Origin: Bacteroidota bacterium
GTDB taxonomy: Bacteria > Bacteroidota > Bacteroidia > Chitinophagales > Chitinophagaceae
Reading direction: 5' to 3'
NCBI GenBank assembly: GCA_018267615.1
Contig: JAFDYD010000009.1
Location: 35,639 to 72,538, forward strand
DNA length: 36,900 nt
The notes under the pieces were generated by a model. The model saw only the letters and a program-made list of their open reading frames with translations. It had not been told where the DNA came from and searched no databases. Of this stretch, positions 14,738 through 24,914 are shown piece by piece. Within the stretch, counting starts at the first letter, position 1; each line of letters begins with the position of its first letter. The position numbers and the translations under genes were made by a program.

Positions 14738-15514
14738 ATGCGTGCAATTTGGACAGGCGCGATCGGATTTGGGTTGGTCAATATACCCGTCAGGTTATTC
14801 AGCGCTACGGAATCCAGCGATCTCGATCTTGATATGCTCGACAAAAAAGATCATTCAAAAATTCGTTTTAAACGTGTAAACGAAGAAACAGGAAAAGAAG
14901 TCGCGTGGGAAAATATTGTGAAAGGCTATGATTACAATGGTAAATATGTGGTGCTGACGGACGAAGATTTTGAAAAAGCGAGCCCGGAAAAAAGCAAGAT
15001 TATAGAAATCGGCGAGTTCGTTGACGAACACCAGATAGAAAGTATATTTTTTGAAACGCCCTACTATCTTGAGCCGCAGAAAGCAGGCGAAAAAGCGTAT
15101 GCACTTCTCCGTGAGGCACTCAAGAAAAGCGGCAAAGTTGGTGTTGGAAATTTTATAATGCGTAGCAAGGAAAGTCTTTGTGTGTTGAAACCCATCGGGA
15201 ATGTTATCGTACTAAATAAAATCAGGTTTGCCCAGGAGATAAGGAAGCCAGATGATTTGAATATTCCAGGGAAAGTAACCATTAAGCCGAATGAAATGCA
15301 AATGGCTATCGCTCTGATCGGCCAATTGACAGGCAAATTTGATATCTCGTCTTATAAGGACAGCTACTCCGCTGCATTATTAAAATTAATTCATGCGAAA
15401 GCAAAAGGTAAGAAACCTGCCACCCCCCAATTACGCGTGGTGCATAGCAAAGCAAAAGATTTGATGTCGCAATTGAAGGCAAGTCTCGATGTGAAGAAAA
15501 GAAAAGCGAGCTGA
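14738..15514 (+). CDS. ku: Ku protein, non-homologous end joining
   Basis: A 258-residue bacterial Ku. The N-terminus MRAIWTGAIGFGLVNIPVRL, followed by DKKDHSKIRFKRVNEETGKEV and ENIVKGYDYNGKYVVLTDEDFE, is diagnostic. SIFFETPYYLEP and the FIMRSKESLCVLKP block complete the ring-forming core, and the tail after about residue 225 is Lys-rich. Ku homodimers thread onto double-strand ends and recruit the LigD ligase. No ligD is in the window, so the ligase must be elsewhere. It is preceded by the 48-residue basic ORF and a terminator, and is convergent with the giant glucan synthase gene across a 36-bp hairpin. Length is normal for bacterial Ku. Confidence 0.95.
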   Translation: MRAIWTGAIGFGLVNIPVRLFSATESSDLDLDMLDKKDHSKIRFKRVNEETGKEVAWENIVKGYDYNGKYVVLTDEDFEKASPEKSKIIEIGEFVDEHQIESIFFETPYYLEPQKAGEKAYALLREALKKSGKVGVGNFIMRSKESLCVLKPIGNVIVLNKIRFAQEIRKPDDLNIPGKVTIKPNEMQMAIALIGQLTGKFDISSYKDSYSAALLKLIHAKAKGKKPATPQLRVVHSKAKDLMSQLKASLDVKKRKAS

Positions 15515-15550
15515 ACCATGATTTACCTGATTTAAAAAGATTGAATGGAG

Positions 15551-15622
15551 GTTGATCTTTGCGATTTTGCGTCTTTGCGTGAAAAATTTTTCACGCAAAG
15601 GCGCAAAATCGCAAAGATCAAC
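15551..15622. repeat. 36-bp inverted repeat, TTTGCG-word hairpin (copy 1)
   Basis: Arms 15551-15586 and 15587-15622 abut with no spacer and pair with a single mismatch (T15572 against G15601). Words are ATTTTGCG and CTTTGCG. The right arm covers the TGA stop of the minus-strand glucan synthase gene (15618-15620). It shares a 24-bp arm core with the hairpin at 28435-28507. Confidence 0.9.
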
Positions 15623-18600
15623 TTTTTGCTACTAAGACCAAACTCTGTTCCGTTTTTTTGAAAGGCAATTGCACAACCACTGTATGTTCCGCCTGATCAT
15701 TGACAAGATCAACGGTTGCATTCATCTGTTTTTCTCCATTTACAATCACATGCATTTCTTCTCCATTATTAGAATCATGTTCATATACGATTTGATATAT
15801 CGTGTTGATATATCGATAACGAATTTTTAGGGAAGACCATTCCTCCGGAATACATGGTTCGAACTGAAGCGTATTGCCTTTCCTTTTTATCCCGAGAAAA
15901 TATTCTATTACCAATTGATACATCCATCCTGCAGAACCAGTGTACCAGGTCCACCCTCCCCGACCCATATGCGAAGGAACAGCATACACATCGGCTGCGA
16001 TCACGTATGGCTCCACTTTGTAGGTTGAAATTTTATCCGCAGTATTTCCGTGATTGATGGGATTGATCATCTTTAATAATTCCCATGTCTTTTGTTTATC
16101 ATTCAGTTTTGCAAAAGCCATCACCAGCCAAATAGCAGCATGCGTGTATTGTCCGCCGTTTTCGCGTACGCCCGGCAAATATCCTTTTATATATCCCGGA
16201 TTTAAATCGGATTTATCAAAAGCCGGATCGAATAACTGTATCAGTGAATCATTTTTCCTAACAAGAAATTTATAAGCAGATTCCATCGCAATGCGACTGT
16301 GTTTGGGATCTCCCGCTTTTGATAATACGGACCAGCTCTGCGGAATAGAATCGATTTTACATTCCGGATTTTCTGCAGAACCAAGTGGTGTGCCATCATC
16401 GAAATAAGCTCGTCGATACCAATCACCATCCCAGCAATTTTTTTCTATATTGCTTCGCAACTTGATCGCTTCCTGTTTGCATTTTTCAACCATCACCGAA
16501 TCATGCATAAGTTTTGCTACGTCTGTAAAATGCGTGAGGATATTGTACAAGAAAAATCCAAGCCACACGCTCTCTCCTCTTCCGTGCTGACCAACTTTAT
16601 CCATCCCGTCATTCCAATCACCCGAACCAATCAAAGGAATTCCATGATCGCCAAATCGCAAACCGTGCTCGATGGCTCTTACACAGTGAGCATACAGTGT
16701 GGCAGACTGATCGGAACGAATCGGAAGATCATAATAAGATTCTTCACCCTGATTCAAAGGTCTTCCTTCCAAAAAATTTGCTTCTTCTCTCAATACATCG
16801 ATATCACCAGTATGCAACACATACCTGCTGGTTACAAATGGTAGCCATAGAAAATCATCGGAACATGTTGTTCGAACACCACGTCCGATCGGTGGATGCC
16901 ACCAATGTTGCACATCACCTTCTTTGAATTGACGCGATGCGCATAGTAATAATTGTTTGCGCACGATATCCGGCTGACTATGCAGAAGTGATAGTGTATC
17001 CTGCAACTGATCGCGAAATCCGAATGCACCACCAGATTGATAAAATCCACTTCGGCCCCACAAACGAGAAGTAATTGTTTGATAATTCAACCATCCATTC
17101 GCAATTAAATTCACAGCATGATCCGGTGTATAGATTTGTATGGTGCCGAGTGTTTCCTCCCAATATAGCTTCACTCTTTTCAGCGCTTCATGTGCAGCAA
17201 CCGTTCCTTTAAATTTCCTGGCAAGCGTAGAAGCGTCGGCAATATCTTTTCCTGCACCGAGACGAAAAACAATTTCTTTGCTTTCACCATCTGCAAGATC
17301 AACAGCTACCTGTATTGCAGCGCATGGATCCAACGCGGCGCCGAGTTTGTTCGAAAGTCTCGCCTTTGCCATCGCTTCCGGATTTTGCAAAACATTATTG
17401 CGTCCAATAAATTCTGTGCGATCCGTAGTAAATGTTTTTGTTGTTTCATCCACATCAAAAAAAGCAACGCGACCTGTAAATTCCGTGTTATAAGGATTTC
17501 TTGCGAGAATGGCGCCGCTGTTCAAATCCAATTCAGTGATCACATACATCTGCGATTTCGAACGCAGATCACCCAATACCCATTCTACATAACCTGTTGC
17601 CGAAAGACGTCTTGCCCTATTTGAATTATTTTCAATTTTTATCGTGATGAATTTAATACTCGCTTCCGTGTCGAGAAAAACCGTCATCTCTGTATGAATA
17701 CCGTCTTCAATATATTCGAAGGCGCTATAACCAAATCCATGTCTCGTAATATAGGTTGACTTAGTTCTATTAGGAAGTGGCGCCGGCGACCAAAATTTTC
17801 CGCTCTCTTCATCACGCAAATAAAAAACTTCCCCGTTGAAATCATTCACCGCGTCATTGTTCCATGGAGTGAGCCGAAATTCGTGAGCGTTTTCTAACCA
17901 TGTATATGATTGACCGCTTTCCGAAATCACTGTCCCGAATTCAGGATTGGCAATCACATTCACCCACGGAGCCGGTGTGGTTTGTGTTGAATTGGTAATG
18001 ATCACATATTCTTTCCCATCTTTTGAAAAACCTCCGGTTCCATTAAAGAAAAGCAAGTCATTCGGCGGTTTCACCGTGGTAGTGATGGAACCATAAAATT
18101 TATACGGTGTAAAATACGGGATCGGGTTTTTTACTTTTATAAGTCTTCTGCCGATCTGTTCTTCCAAAGTACCCTGACTATCGGAGATGACTATGCGCGC
18201 CACTGTTTGAAAAAGTATTCTGTCTTCGTTGGAGATCTGGTCCGCTGACCTGATAAAAATTCCGCCGGGTTTGTCGCGCACATCAGAAATAATTCCTGGT
18301 GATACAAGGCTTAATATTTCATTTTGCAAAGCCTGCCGATATCCGCCATAGTCTTCGTTCCATATTACAAGATCCACAAATAAGCCTTTCAATCTCCAAT
18401 ATGCGTGCGCCTGCACCAATTGTCGAACCATTTCTATATTCGACGAATCCTGTATCTGCAGAAGCACAATCGGAAGATCACCTGAAACAGAGTAACTCCA
18501 TAACCCGGATTGCCCGCGATAATTTTTTATGATGATGGCTTGATCCGCACGCAGTGCCGCGTTCGCATAAATCACGGAACCCGCGAGCCTGCTATACAAT

Positions 18601-21600
18601 TGCGCATCTGCTTCCAAGGCATTGATCTGCCTGAGCACAACCTGGCTATGCGTCCACGCTAATTCGAATGCACGATCAGTAAGCGGCCGATCCTGGTATT
18701 TCTCCACCAGTCCATTACATGTGTCTCTTGTTTCCGCCATTCCAAAAACCATATCAACTGTTGCCGACTCATGCGGATCGATCATGATCCGATACCTGAT
18801 CGCTACAATAGGATCCAATACAGAACCCTGGTTACCTGAAAGTGCATTTGTATGAAGCGACTGCGGTTGATGGATACTGTTAGTACGCCCGATAAATTGC
18901 GAACGATCCGTTTCATAGGAAATATCCCTGATATCTGCATTGTGAACCTTCATGAGGTGAAACATCCACGGTGTTACCTCTCCCTGCGAGCGCGGTCTGC
19001 GCGTGCAAAGAATAGCATGTCGCTGTGGAACGATTTCCGTCTGTACAAAAAGATTACTGAAAGCAGGGTGACTCATATCAGCCATCGGATTCGCCAACAC
19101 AACCTCTGCATAACTCGTCACTTCAATATACCGGCGCTTGCGCGAACGGTTCATGATATGTACGCGCCGCATTTCAACATCGTCTTCTGACGATACAACG
19201 ATCTCCGTATGCGTCTCGAGATTCTGATCGCGCCGGCGAAATTCTGCGCGTCCCTGTGAAAAAACAACTTCATAATTTTCTGCCGGCTGTAACGTGGGTT
19301 GAAAACCTGATGACCAGACAATATCATTGTCCAGGTCACGCACATAACAAAATGTTCCCCAATTATCACAGGTAACATCCTCACGCCAACGTGTAACCGC
19401 AATATCCTTCCAGCGGCTATAGCCGCCGCCGGCATTGGTGATCATCACATGATACCTGCCATTCGACAACATCTGTACTTCCGGCACCGGAGTATGTGGA
19501 GTATTGATCACACGCATTTGTACATCGGCCGGTGCAACACTGCTGTCGGCAACATGAACGGATGGAGAATAGAATTCAGTGGCATGCGGAATTCTTTCCT
19601 GCAGCAATAATAATATCGCGCGGAATTGTGTTTCATTTTGAAAACGTCTTTGCATCGGCTTGCCAAGCAAAACATACGCGAGCGCAAGTAATCCCATTCC
19701 CTGGTGATGCACCATAAACGAACGCACAATCACACTTGTTTGTCCGCGTGGTAAACGCGCCGGTGTATAATCAATCGCTTCAAAAAAACCAAACTTCCCT
19801 TCGAATCCTTCTTCTGATAATTCAAATAAATTTTCACAAGCTTCTTCGGGCGCAACCATCAATGCCATCATAGTCGCATAGGGCGCGATCACCAAATCCT
19901 CTCCCAGTCCACGTTTCAGACCAAGGCCCGGAACACCAAACGCCCGATACTGATAATTCAAACTCGTATCCACCATATTATATCCTGATTCCGAAATACC
20001 CCAGGGCACTCCTCTTTTCTTTCCATAATCGATTTGTTTGCTGACCGCTGCCCTGTTCGTTTGATCCAGTAAAGTATTTTCGTAAGTGGGCATCACCAAT
20101 AACGGCATCAGGTATTCGAACATGGAGCCACTCCAGGAAAGCAACACGGGAGATGTGCCGGGATTTGTAAGTTGCCGTCCTAATGAGAACCAGCTATCCT
20201 GCGATAATTTTCCTTGTGCAATTCCTAAAAATGTTGTGAGTCTTGCTTCGGAAGCAAGAAGATCATAATAACTCGAATCTCTTCTGTGTTCTTCTACATT
20301 ATAACCGATCGCGAGTAAGCGCTGCGACTTATCAAATAAAAAATCAAACTCTATATTTGAAAAATCATCGCATTGCTGGGCGAGTGTCTGCACAAACAAA
20401 ATCCTTTCCTTGGCACGACGAACGGATTCAATAATATTTTTCTTGAAAAGTTCCAGCCATTGCCTTTCTTCCTTAGTCAAATCTTCTTCATACCAGTCCG
20501 TAATTTTTGGCAACACGTCTATTTCTATCATCGACAATTCCAATAGTGATGGAATTCCAAAACCGACATGCTTAATCCCCACAAATTTTTCCGGAACCTG
20601 TTCAATCAATAACCATGGCGCCACATTAATCAAATCATCATGTGCATTCTTACACTGATTATATAAAGATTCCAGCCACCAATGCAAATCAGTATTCACT
20701 TCACCATTCTGCTCAAAATTGTTTAAAAGATTTTCTGAATGAACCATCAGTTTGTCGATATACAATTTCACTGTTCGGGGGATGATGGGTTGCGACTGAC
20801 AAGCCGATTCTACTGTTTCTTTTATTTCCTTGAAAGATTCATTTTCCCCAGTCTTTTCTAATATCACCAGCAGCGTATCACGTATTCCCTCGAATAACCT
20901 GGGTGCTATAATTTTTTCATGGGGAAGAGAAAGCAATCCTTGTTTCAAAGTCAGCAGGTGTCCGGCGAGATTTCCACTATCAACTGTTGAAATATATTTT
21001 GGATGTAACGGAGATAAAGTGAGTGTATCATACCAATTATAAAAATGCCCGCGATAACGTTCCAGCCGTTGCATGGTGAGCATCGTATCGTGTGTTCGTT
21101 CGATGAGTTGGCCTTGGGGAATATATCCGAAATCATATGCGGATAAATTCGCCAGCAGCGAAAGCCCGATATTTGTGGGCGATGTGCGATGTGCAGTTCT
21201 GGCGACCGGACTTTCCTGGAAATTATCTGGCGGCAGCCAATTCTCTTCCTGCACGACGAAGTTTTCAAAAAATCCCCATGTCTTTCTTGCAAGTTTAAAA
21301 AGAAAAGTTTTTTGAACATCGTTGAGATCAATGGGTCTCACTTCAAAAGGCAAACTTATTTTCCAGGCAATTGCGGGCGACAAGGACCAAAGAATAATCA
21401 CAGGCACGGCTACAATCAAATTAATCGGAATATAGTAAGTGAGATATACAAATACAATTGCGGCAAGAAATGGAGCAAACAACATCGCACGATAATTCGC
21501 GACAAGACTTTTACTTCCTGCATTTAACACGCTTCGCGATGGATTCCATTGTAATAATTTTTTATGGGAAACCAACATGCGCCAATTCGTTCGAAAAATC

Positions 21601-24350
21601 GCATCGAGATTTAGCAGGGCTTCATAAGGCAAAGCCGCCAAAGTGAGCAGATGACCAATGAACTGATGACTCGAAAATCTTAGCGTAAGCACCGTGTGTT
21701 GTAGGAAAAGAATATCGTCCGGCTTCTGCCATATCTCCCAGAAAAATGTGATCACCGACGGAAGGATGATGATTGTGACGATTGCATTGGTCCAGAATGA
21801 AGGCGACGGCGACATTGCCCATCCAAATAATAATAGCAACAACAATGAAATGGGAACGAGACTGCGCCTGAGATTGTCAAATATTTTCCAACGCGACAAT
21901 GCAGAAATCGGATTTTTTATAAGTTTCTTATTCGGTCCCGGTGCGAAAGGCAGCAGCCAACTTGCGATTTGCCAATCACCCCTGATCCAACGATGTCTTC
22001 TATTCATATCCACATCATATCTCGATGGATATTCTTCATACAACTGCACATCGCTGAGCAAGCCACATCGCGCATAACTTCCTTCAAGCAGATCGTGACT
22101 GAGAATTCTATTTTCCGGAAAACGATTTCCAAGAGATTGCTCAAATGCATCAACGTCATATATACCTTTTCCTATAAAAGATCCTTCGCTGAATAAATCC
22201 TGGTACACGTCTGAAATTGCTCTTGTGTATGGATCTATTCCGGGTTCATGTCCATGCATGCGCGCATATAAGGAACTATCGCCATGTGGCAAACTAACGG
22301 CCACGCGTGGTTGCAGAATTCCATATCCTTCAGTGACCCTTTGTTTCTTTTCATTATAAAATGGATGATTCAGCGGATGCGCCATCGTTCCTACAATTTT
22401 CCACGCGGCATCTCTTGGCAATTGTGTATCTGTATCGAGCGTGATAATATATTTGGTGGTGGAAAAGGCGTGCTCATCGCCAACGATCAGTGAAAAATTA
22501 TCTTTCCCTTTTCCTCGCAATAAATTATTCAGTTCCCCAAGTTTACCGCGTTTACGTTCATATCCCATCCAAATTTTATCGTTGTTGTTCCATTTTCTCG
22601 GCCGATGGAACATAAAGAAGATTCCATTATTAACGCTATTATACTTTTGATTGAGTTGTTCGATTTTAAGTTTCGCAGTTGCCAACAATGCATCCTCGCC
22701 AGGAAGTGTCTCGGATTTTGCATCAGGGAAATCGGTTAATAATGCGAAATGAATATTTGCATCTCTATTAGCAAGAAATCTAACTTCTAATCCTTCAACC
22801 AAATCATCCAATTCTTCCACTGTTTTGAAAAGTGATGGTATCACAACAAGTGTGCGAAATTGAAAATGTACGCCCTTGGAAAAATCAAGCCGGGGCAATA
22901 AATAAGGTTTTGCGAGAAGTGTCGTTACCCAATTGATCAATGAAATGGCAAGCTGACTGGAAGCTATCATTGCAAAAAAACCAAGCGCAACGAATAGCCA
23001 CCAATTATGCAACCCATCTTCGTACGCTCTCTTCACCATCACGCCACTAAAAACTGCAGAGATAATGACGGTCAGTCCGACATAAATCAGTAATGGAATT
23101 TTTCTGCAGAATCTGCCAATGGATTCGAGTCGGGGTAATTTTACTGCGGTCAATTTTTCCAATTCCTTCAATCCTTTTCCCATCAGGTAATAACCCACAT
23201 GGCTCGTTCGATAATCACCACTATTTTTTTCTGCATTTTCTTTCGCGAGTCGAACAGCGATGGCAGCCACTTCTGGTTCCCTACTGTTGCCGCACTTCGC
23301 AATTTTTTCCACGATATGACGATAATTATCACGAGTGCGAAAATCCATGGCAGGATAAACCGTATCTTGACAAAGCGTTCGTTCAACTACACTTACCTTC
23401 TCCACAAATTCACGCCAATCATTTGTACTGAGAAAACGAAGACTGCTAATACTATTACTAATCGATACCTGGTCAGCAGCCTGTTTTTGATTTTCGATAT
23501 GAACAAGTTCGTTGCTCGTCAATCCTTTTTCAGAAAGCCTTTGCTCAATCCAACTTAATGGAAGCGCAAATGCAGAACCTTTTCCTACCAGGCGTCTCGT
23601 TAATTCCGCAACAAAAGAACTGACCATTGGCGGACCATATCTCGCCATATCTGCAATCACCAGTATTAAACTCTTTGGATCCTTCTCTGCTGTTTCAGTC
23701 ATTTGATCGGCCCAGTAATCAGCCAGATTTTTATTGATACGATCATTCGCGATTTGTGCAGCTAACCTGCGCAAATTTTCAATCAATGCAAGTCGAAGCA
23801 TGATCGGTATCGCCCATAACTCACCCAGCTTTAAATTTTCTTCTTCCTGGTAAGCCATCACAAAGCTGCTAAGGCTTCGCAGATCCACTCTTCCATCACT
23901 ATGAGAAATCAACTCGACAGCAAGATCATATACGCGCGGTAATCCAGCATTTGGTCCCTTTGCCAATTGCGGTAATCCTTTGCTATATCCTTTTGGTAAA
24001 TGTTTTTTCCCTGTGTATATCTGCTCTTCTATCAGGTAAAAATTATCCAGCAACCATTCACCGGCTGGCGTAATGCGAATATTTTTTTTGGCAGATTCGG
24101 TTAACAGGTTGTGAACTTCCAATAATATTTCTTCGTTGTCCGCAAGTTGTTTTAATAATTGTTCAGGTATTTTTTCCGTAGCGAGTACATGTGTTTTACC
24201 GAGCGTCTTTGCATATTGCTCCATCTGCTCGAGGCTAAACAACTCCGAGCGAAGTGGCGCTTTTTCGTTATCATATTTATGCATCAGATTGTCGCCAAGG
24301 AATGATATCCTCAACTGTGTCAGAAATTCCTGGATTGGATTATTTTTCAA
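15618..24350 (-). CDS. NdvB-like cyclic beta-1,2-glucan synthase (GT84 + glycoamylase-type + GH94)
   Basis: A 2910-residue inner-membrane protein. Residues about 1-415 are a soluble N-terminus. Membrane segments follow at about 419-440 and 450-475, then a GT84 glycosyltransferase (about 495-800) with DTDTQLP at 639-645, HDLLEG at 752 and RRHRWIRGDW at 784. More membrane segments lie at about 830-872 and 955-1000. A glycoamylase-like domain comes next (VDSGNLAGHL at about 1123; NYQYRAFGVPGLGLKRGLGE further on), and a C-terminal GH94 phosphorylase-type region carries GSGDWNDGMD near 2580. Size and order match Rhizobium/Agrobacterium NdvB (about 2830 residues), which makes cyclic beta-1,2-glucan from UDP-glucose. 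The central domain is tied to cyclisation and GH94 to chain-length control. No NdvA-type exporter is nearby. Product identity is inferred. Confidence 0.88.
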   Translation of the reverse strand: MKNNPIQEFLTQLRISFLGDNLMHKYDNEKAPLRSELFSLEQMEQYAKTLGKTHVLATEKIPEQLLKQLADNEEILLEVHNLLTESAKKNIRITPAGEWLLDNFYLIEEQIYTGKKHLPKGYSKGLPQLAKGPNAGLPRVYDLAVELISHSDGRVDLRSLSSFVMAYQEEENLKLGELWAIPIMLRLALIENLRRLAAQIANDRINKNLADYWADQMTETAEKDPKSLILVIADMARYGPPMVSSFVAELTRRLVGKGSAFALPLSWIEQRLSEKGLTSNELVHIENQKQAADQVSISNSISSLRFLSTNDWREFVEKVSVVERTLCQDTVYPAMDFRTRDNYRHIVEKIAKCGNSREPEVAAIAVRLAKENAEKNSGDYRTSHVGYYLMGKGLKELEKLTAVKLPRLESIGRFCRKIPLLIYVGLTVIISAVFSGVMVKRAYEDGLHNWWLFVALGFFAMIASSQLAISLINWVTTLLAKPYLLPRLDFSKGVHFQFRTLVVIPSLFKTVEELDDLVEGLEVRFLANRDANIHFALLTDFPDAKSETLPGEDALLATAKLKIEQLNQKYNSVNNGIFFMFHRPRKWNNNDKIWMGYERKRGKLGELNNLLRGKGKDNFSLIVGDEHAFSTTKYIITLDTDTQLPRDAAWKIVGTMAHPLNHPFYNEKKQRVTEGYGILQPRVAVSLPHGDSSLYARMHGHEPGIDPYTRAISDVYQDLFSEGSFIGKGIYDVDAFEQSLGNRFPENRILSHDLLEGSYARCGLLSDVQLYEEYPSRYDVDMNRRHRWIRGDWQIASWLLPFAPGPNKKLIKNPISALSRWKIFDNLRRSLVPISLLLLLLFGWAMSPSPSFWTNAIVTIIILPSVITFFWEIWQKPDDILFLQHTVLTLRFSSHQFIGHLLTLAALPYEALLNLDAIFRTNWRMLVSHKKLLQWNPSRSVLNAGSKSLVANYRAMLFAPFLAAIVFVYLTYYIPINLIVAVPVIILWSLSPAIAWKISLPFEVRPIDLNDVQKTFLFKLARKTWGFFENFVVQEENWLPPDNFQESPVARTAHRTSPTNIGLSLLANLSAYDFGYIPQGQLIERTHDTMLTMQRLERYRGHFYNWYDTLTLSPLHPKYISTVDSGNLAGHLLTLKQGLLSLPHEKIIAPRLFEGIRDTLLVILEKTGENESFKEIKETVESACQSQPIIPRTVKLYIDKLMVHSENLLNNFEQNGEVNTDLHWWLESLYNQCKNAHDDLINVAPWLLIEQVPEKFVGIKHVGFGIPSLLELSMIEIDVLPKITDWYEEDLTKEERQWLELFKKNIIESVRRAKERILFVQTLAQQCDDFSNIEFDFLFDKSQRLLAIGYNVEEHRRDSSYYDLLASEARLTTFLGIAQGKLSQDSWFSLGRQLTNPGTSPVLLSWSGSMFEYLMPLLVMPTYENTLLDQTNRAAVSKQIDYGKKRGVPWGISESGYNMVDTSLNYQYRAFGVPGLGLKRGLGEDLVIAPYATMMALMVAPEEACENLFELSEEGFEGKFGFFEAIDYTPARLPRGQTSVIVRSFMVHHQGMGLLALAYVLLGKPMQRRFQNETQFRAILLLLQERIPHATEFYSPSVHVADSSVAPADVQMRVINTPHTPVPEVQMLSNGRYHVMITNAGGGYSRWKDIAVTRWREDVTCDNWGTFCYVRDLDNDIVWSSGFQPTLQPAENYEVVFSQGRAEFRRRDQNLETHTEIVVSSEDDVEMRRVHIMNRSRKRRYIEVTSYAEVVLANPMADMSHPAFSNLFVQTEIVPQRHAILCTRRPRSQGEVTPWMFHLMKVHNADIRDISYETDRSQFIGRTNSIHQPQSLHTNALSGNQGSVLDPIVAIRYRIMIDPHESATVDMVFGMAETRDTCNGLVEKYQDRPLTDRAFELAWTHSQVVLRQINALEADAQLYSRLAGSVIYANAALRADQAIIIKNYRGQSGLWSYSVSGDLPIVLLQIQDSSNIEMVRQLVQAHAYWRLKGLFVDLVIWNEDYGGYRQALQNEILSLVSPGIISDVRDKPGGIFIRSADQISNEDRILFQTVARIVISDSQGTLEEQIGRRLIKVKNPIPYFTPYKFYGSITTTVKPPNDLLFFNGTGGFSKDGKEYVIITNSTQTTPAPWVNVIANPEFGTVISESGQSYTWLENAHEFRLTPWNNDAVNDFNGEVFYLRDEESGKFWSPAPLPNRTKSTYITRHGFGYSAFEYIEDGIHTEMTVFLDTEASIKFITIKIENNSNRARRLSATGYVEWVLGDLRSKSQMYVITELDLNSGAILARNPYNTEFTGRVAFFDVDETTKTFTTDRTEFIGRNNVLQNPEAMAKARLSNKLGAALDPCAAIQVAVDLADGESKEIVFRLGAGKDIADASTLARKFKGTVAAHEALKRVKLYWEETLGTIQIYTPDHAVNLIANGWLNYQTITSRLWGRSGFYQSGGAFGFRDQLQDTLSLLHSQPDIVRKQLLLCASRQFKEGDVQHWWHPPIGRGVRTTCSDDFLWLPFVTSRYVLHTGDIDVLREEANFLEGRPLNQGEESYYDLPIRSDQSATLYAHCVRAIEHGLRFGDHGIPLIGSGDWNDGMDKVGQHGRGESVWLGFFLYNILTHFTDVAKLMHDSVMVEKCKQEAIKLRSNIEKNCWDGDWYRRAYFDDGTPLGSAENPECKIDSIPQSWSVLSKAGDPKHSRIAMESAYKFLVRKNDSLIQLFDPAFDKSDLNPGYIKGYLPGVRENGGQYTHAAIWLVMAFAKLNDKQKTWELLKMINPINHGNTADKISTYKVEPYVIAADVYAVPSHMGRGGWTWYTGSAGWMYQLVIEYFLGIKRKGNTLQFEPCIPEEWSSLKIRYRYINTIYQIVYEHDSNNGEEMHVIVNGEKQMNATVDLVNDQAEHTVVVQLPFKKTEQSLVLVAKS

Positions 24351-24914
24351 GTCTTCTAATTGTTTTATAACATTAAAATGAATTAACCAGGCAAGAGTTT
24401 AGACGAAAGACAATTAATGACGATCTGTAAGTCTTATGATCCGTGTTACCTAAAATTAGCTCATACCAGCGGTTATTCCATATATGAGTAGGTGGAACGT
24501 CCGCCCCGTAGGGACGGCTGATTGGTAGAAAAATTAAAATAACACGAGTCGTCCCGTAGGGACGTTTGATGAAATCATCAGGCGTTCCTATGGAACGCAA
24601 TGCTTCCATTAACGATTTGTTACCGATCAGGCGTCCCTACGGGACGAATGTTCTACCTTACTTTGCTTTTTATATTTTAAAACCAAAACAAGTATTTTAT
24701 AGTTCACAAATACACTACCACTACCCACGATCACCAGAATTCGCAATTAGTTTTAAATCCTGCGAGTGAAATAATTTGTTCCCACTAAAAATTTATCCTG
24801 CATTCAAACGGCAAGGTATAAACGCAGAGTTTGCTACATGAAATTGAAAAAATGATACCAGTTTTTTCCAAACCTCAGCAACAATAGTACGTGGAATTAA
24901 ATACACAGGAAATT
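24351..24914. other. Gene-free region holding a REP-like palindrome cluster
   Basis: 564 bp between the glucan synthase start and the end of the YihY-family pseudogene. It contains the four-palindrome cluster at 24490-24655 and otherwise AT-rich sequence. Open frames across it are carried by the repeats and have no recognisable product. Confidence 0.7.
24490..24655. repeat. Cluster of four REP-like palindromes (CGTCCCGTAGGGACG type)
   Basis: Cores at 24503-24518, 24550-24564, 24582-24598 (variant GCGTTCCTATGGAACGC) and 24632-24646. Each is a 6-7 bp stem around GTA, TAT or TAC. The outer two lie inside a longer unit of about 43 bp in inverted orientation: GGTGGAAC before and CTGATTGGTAGAA after core 1, mirrored at core 4 as TTACCGATCAG and TTCTACCTT. 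The set therefore resembles a REP-like inverted doublet pair. Confidence 0.82.

Noticed and set aside
24373..24769. Open frames across the gene-free region after the glucan synthase start
   Set aside because: They are made of the palindromic repeats read in frame and share no protein-like pattern.
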